Assembly (NCBI GenBank): GCA_947471745.1
Contig: CANJKZ010000172.1
Span: forward strand, 2,970,501-3,034,500
From: Closterium sp. Naga37s-1
Lineage: Eukaryota > Streptophyta > Zygnematophyceae > Desmidiales > Closteriaceae
Direction: 5' to 3'
Length of the DNA: 64,000 nucleotides
Part shown: positions 63,366 to 64,000 of the stretch, one piece after another
How positions within the stretch are numbered: the stretch's first letter is position 1
Layout of the letters: each line of letters opens with the position of its first letter
Translations under genes and position numbers: made by a program
The notes under the pieces: generated by a model
Seen by the model: the letters and a program-made list of their open reading frames with translations, nothing else
What the model was told of the DNA's origin: nothing
Databases searched by the model: none

Positions 63366-64000
63366 TGTCGGATTCTTTCTTCTCCTCTGCCCTCGTGTGT
63401 CTGTGCTGTCCTCCAGGCCTCTCTGCTATGTCTCCTCAACCCATCAAGTTCCTCAGTTCCCTCCCCAAGCCCTGGGTCTTTGGCTCTGCCTTTCCCACTT
63501 GCCCCCTCCTCGGCACTGGCCCTGTCCCTTGTCGCCGATGGACGTCCTGGTAGAAAGGCTGCCCTTCCTTCTCCTGCCTGAGGCTCCTCCTTACTGCTAG
63601 GGCCATTGTAGGAGGCCTGGCCCGCGCCACGTTCGTCCGATGGTCCCGCTTCTCCTGGCCCTTCTCCCCGACCAGCACCACCACTCCTGAATCTTTCACT
63701 TCTTTCACTCTCCACCGCTCGACACTCAGACCTATGTCCAGCATGTCCTGCCTTGCCTGCTTAACATACACTTCCTCTCCTACCCCCAGCTGTGGCCCCT
63801 TTTGCTCTGCCTGCCCTTCTCTCCTCCGTTTGTATCGCTGGGCATCCCTGAGCTGTGCCACTTGCAGGTTCTCGAGTGCCGCTGGCAGCATCTCCCGCAG
63901 GTACCGCGCCCGCGCCTCAGCTAACCCCACCCAAGCCTCTGCTGTGTCGGCCCTGACCACCCCCGTCAGGAGCCGTGGTGCATCAACCGGTAAGATGGGT
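63366..64000 (-). mobile_element. Ty3/gypsy G3 (methyltransferase family), 3' end, runs off the window
   Basis: The integrase tail is close to that of G2, and the terminus ends aatccgaca like G1 and G2. It interrupts G4 (together with the LTR-like segment 62848-63363). The rest of the element, including any methyltransferase, lies past 64000. Confidence 0.85.
63436..64000 (-). CDS. G3 integrase C-terminal part
   Basis: Open to the window end: PILPVDAPRLLTGVVRADTA, RARYLREMLPAALENLQVAQ, VGEEVYVKQARQDMLDIGLS, RWRVKEVKDSGVVVLVGEKG, ending RELRNLMG at TGA (63436). Residues align throughout with the G2 tail, confirming the barrel-like C-terminal domain lost from G1. The catalytic core lies outside the window. 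No stop or shift is seen in this part. Confidence 0.88.
   Translation of the reverse strand, partial: PILPVDAPRLLTGVVRADTAEAWVGLAEARARYLREMLPAALENLQVAQLRDAQRYKRRREGQAEQKGPQLGVGEEVYVKQARQDMLDIGLSVERWRVKEVKDSGVVVLVGEKGQEKRDHRTNVARARPPTMALAVRRSLRQEKEGQPFYQDVHRRQGTGPVPRRGQVGKAEPKTQGLGRELRNLMG

Noticed and set aside
62848..63501. Tyrosine-recombinase (DIRS/PAT-type) element because of the split direct repeat
   Set aside because: The integrases of G1 and G2 have a normal HHCC zinc domain and DDE triad, target duplications are present, and no tyrosine recombinase motif is seen.

Overview
This window is nuclear DNA from a green-lineage (streptophyte) eukaryote. It carries two incomplete-looking copies of an intron-rich CHASE-domain histidine kinase gene (the plant cytokinin-receptor architecture), separated and flanked by nested transposable elements: short-LTR Ty1/copia elements, Ty3/gypsy elements and pogo/Tigger-like DNA transposons. 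A charophyte alga or early-diverging land plant fits best, partly because methyltransferase-carrying gypsy elements have been described in charophytes. This is inference; no species is claimed.

Layout. (1) 1-5620: 3' part of histidine kinase copy 1 (HK1), with a frameshifted last exon. (2) About 6105-21545: a pogo-type DNA transposon (T1), internally deleted, with a complete copia element (A, 6153-13159, TSD gaacg) in its left terminal repeat and a complete gypsy element (G1, 14213-21197, TSD ggca) near its transposase 3' end. (3) 21954-25975: a second, diverged pogo-type transposase (T3) split by an insert of about 790 bp. (4) 26081-40549: a copia element on the minus strand (B/C, TSD acttt), split in its integrase-RT hinge by a second gypsy element (G2, 29012-36353, TSD gcac). 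(5) 41000-45870: chromovirus gypsy debris carrying a tiny TRIM element, then a 5'-truncated copia (D) holding a very young non-autonomous LTR element (F, 43473-44943, apparently identical LTRs). (6) 46915-56988: histidine kinase copy 2 (HK2), from first transmembrane exon through CHASE, HisKA, HATPase and receiver. (7) 57000-61530: pogo transposon T2 (minus), nearly intact, with a truncated copia (E) in its 3' part. (8) 61774-64000: the 3' end of a chromovirus (G4) cut by a third methyltransferase-family gypsy element (G3) that runs off the window.

The most interesting system is the G1/G2/G3 family. Its polyprotein reads Gag (three CCHC knuckles) - protease - cytosine-5 DNA methyltransferase (DNMT3-like motif VIII and C-terminus) - reverse transcriptase - RNase H - DDE integrase. 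The catalytic Pro-Cys of motif IV is Glu-Cys in both copies that show it. The 5' leader holds a 13-bp inverted repeat whose second arm sits where a primer-binding site should be. The two copies differ in the arm sequence but remain perfectly complementary, which suggests self-primed reverse transcription of the Tf1 kind. The ends are TGTC...TCCGACA with 4-bp target duplications, and no 3' LTR is visible in G1 or G2. G3 shows a 136-bp direct repeat around a promoter-like segment that may explain this.

Most element ORFs carry stops or frameshifts, so these copies are largely fossils; element F looks the youngest.
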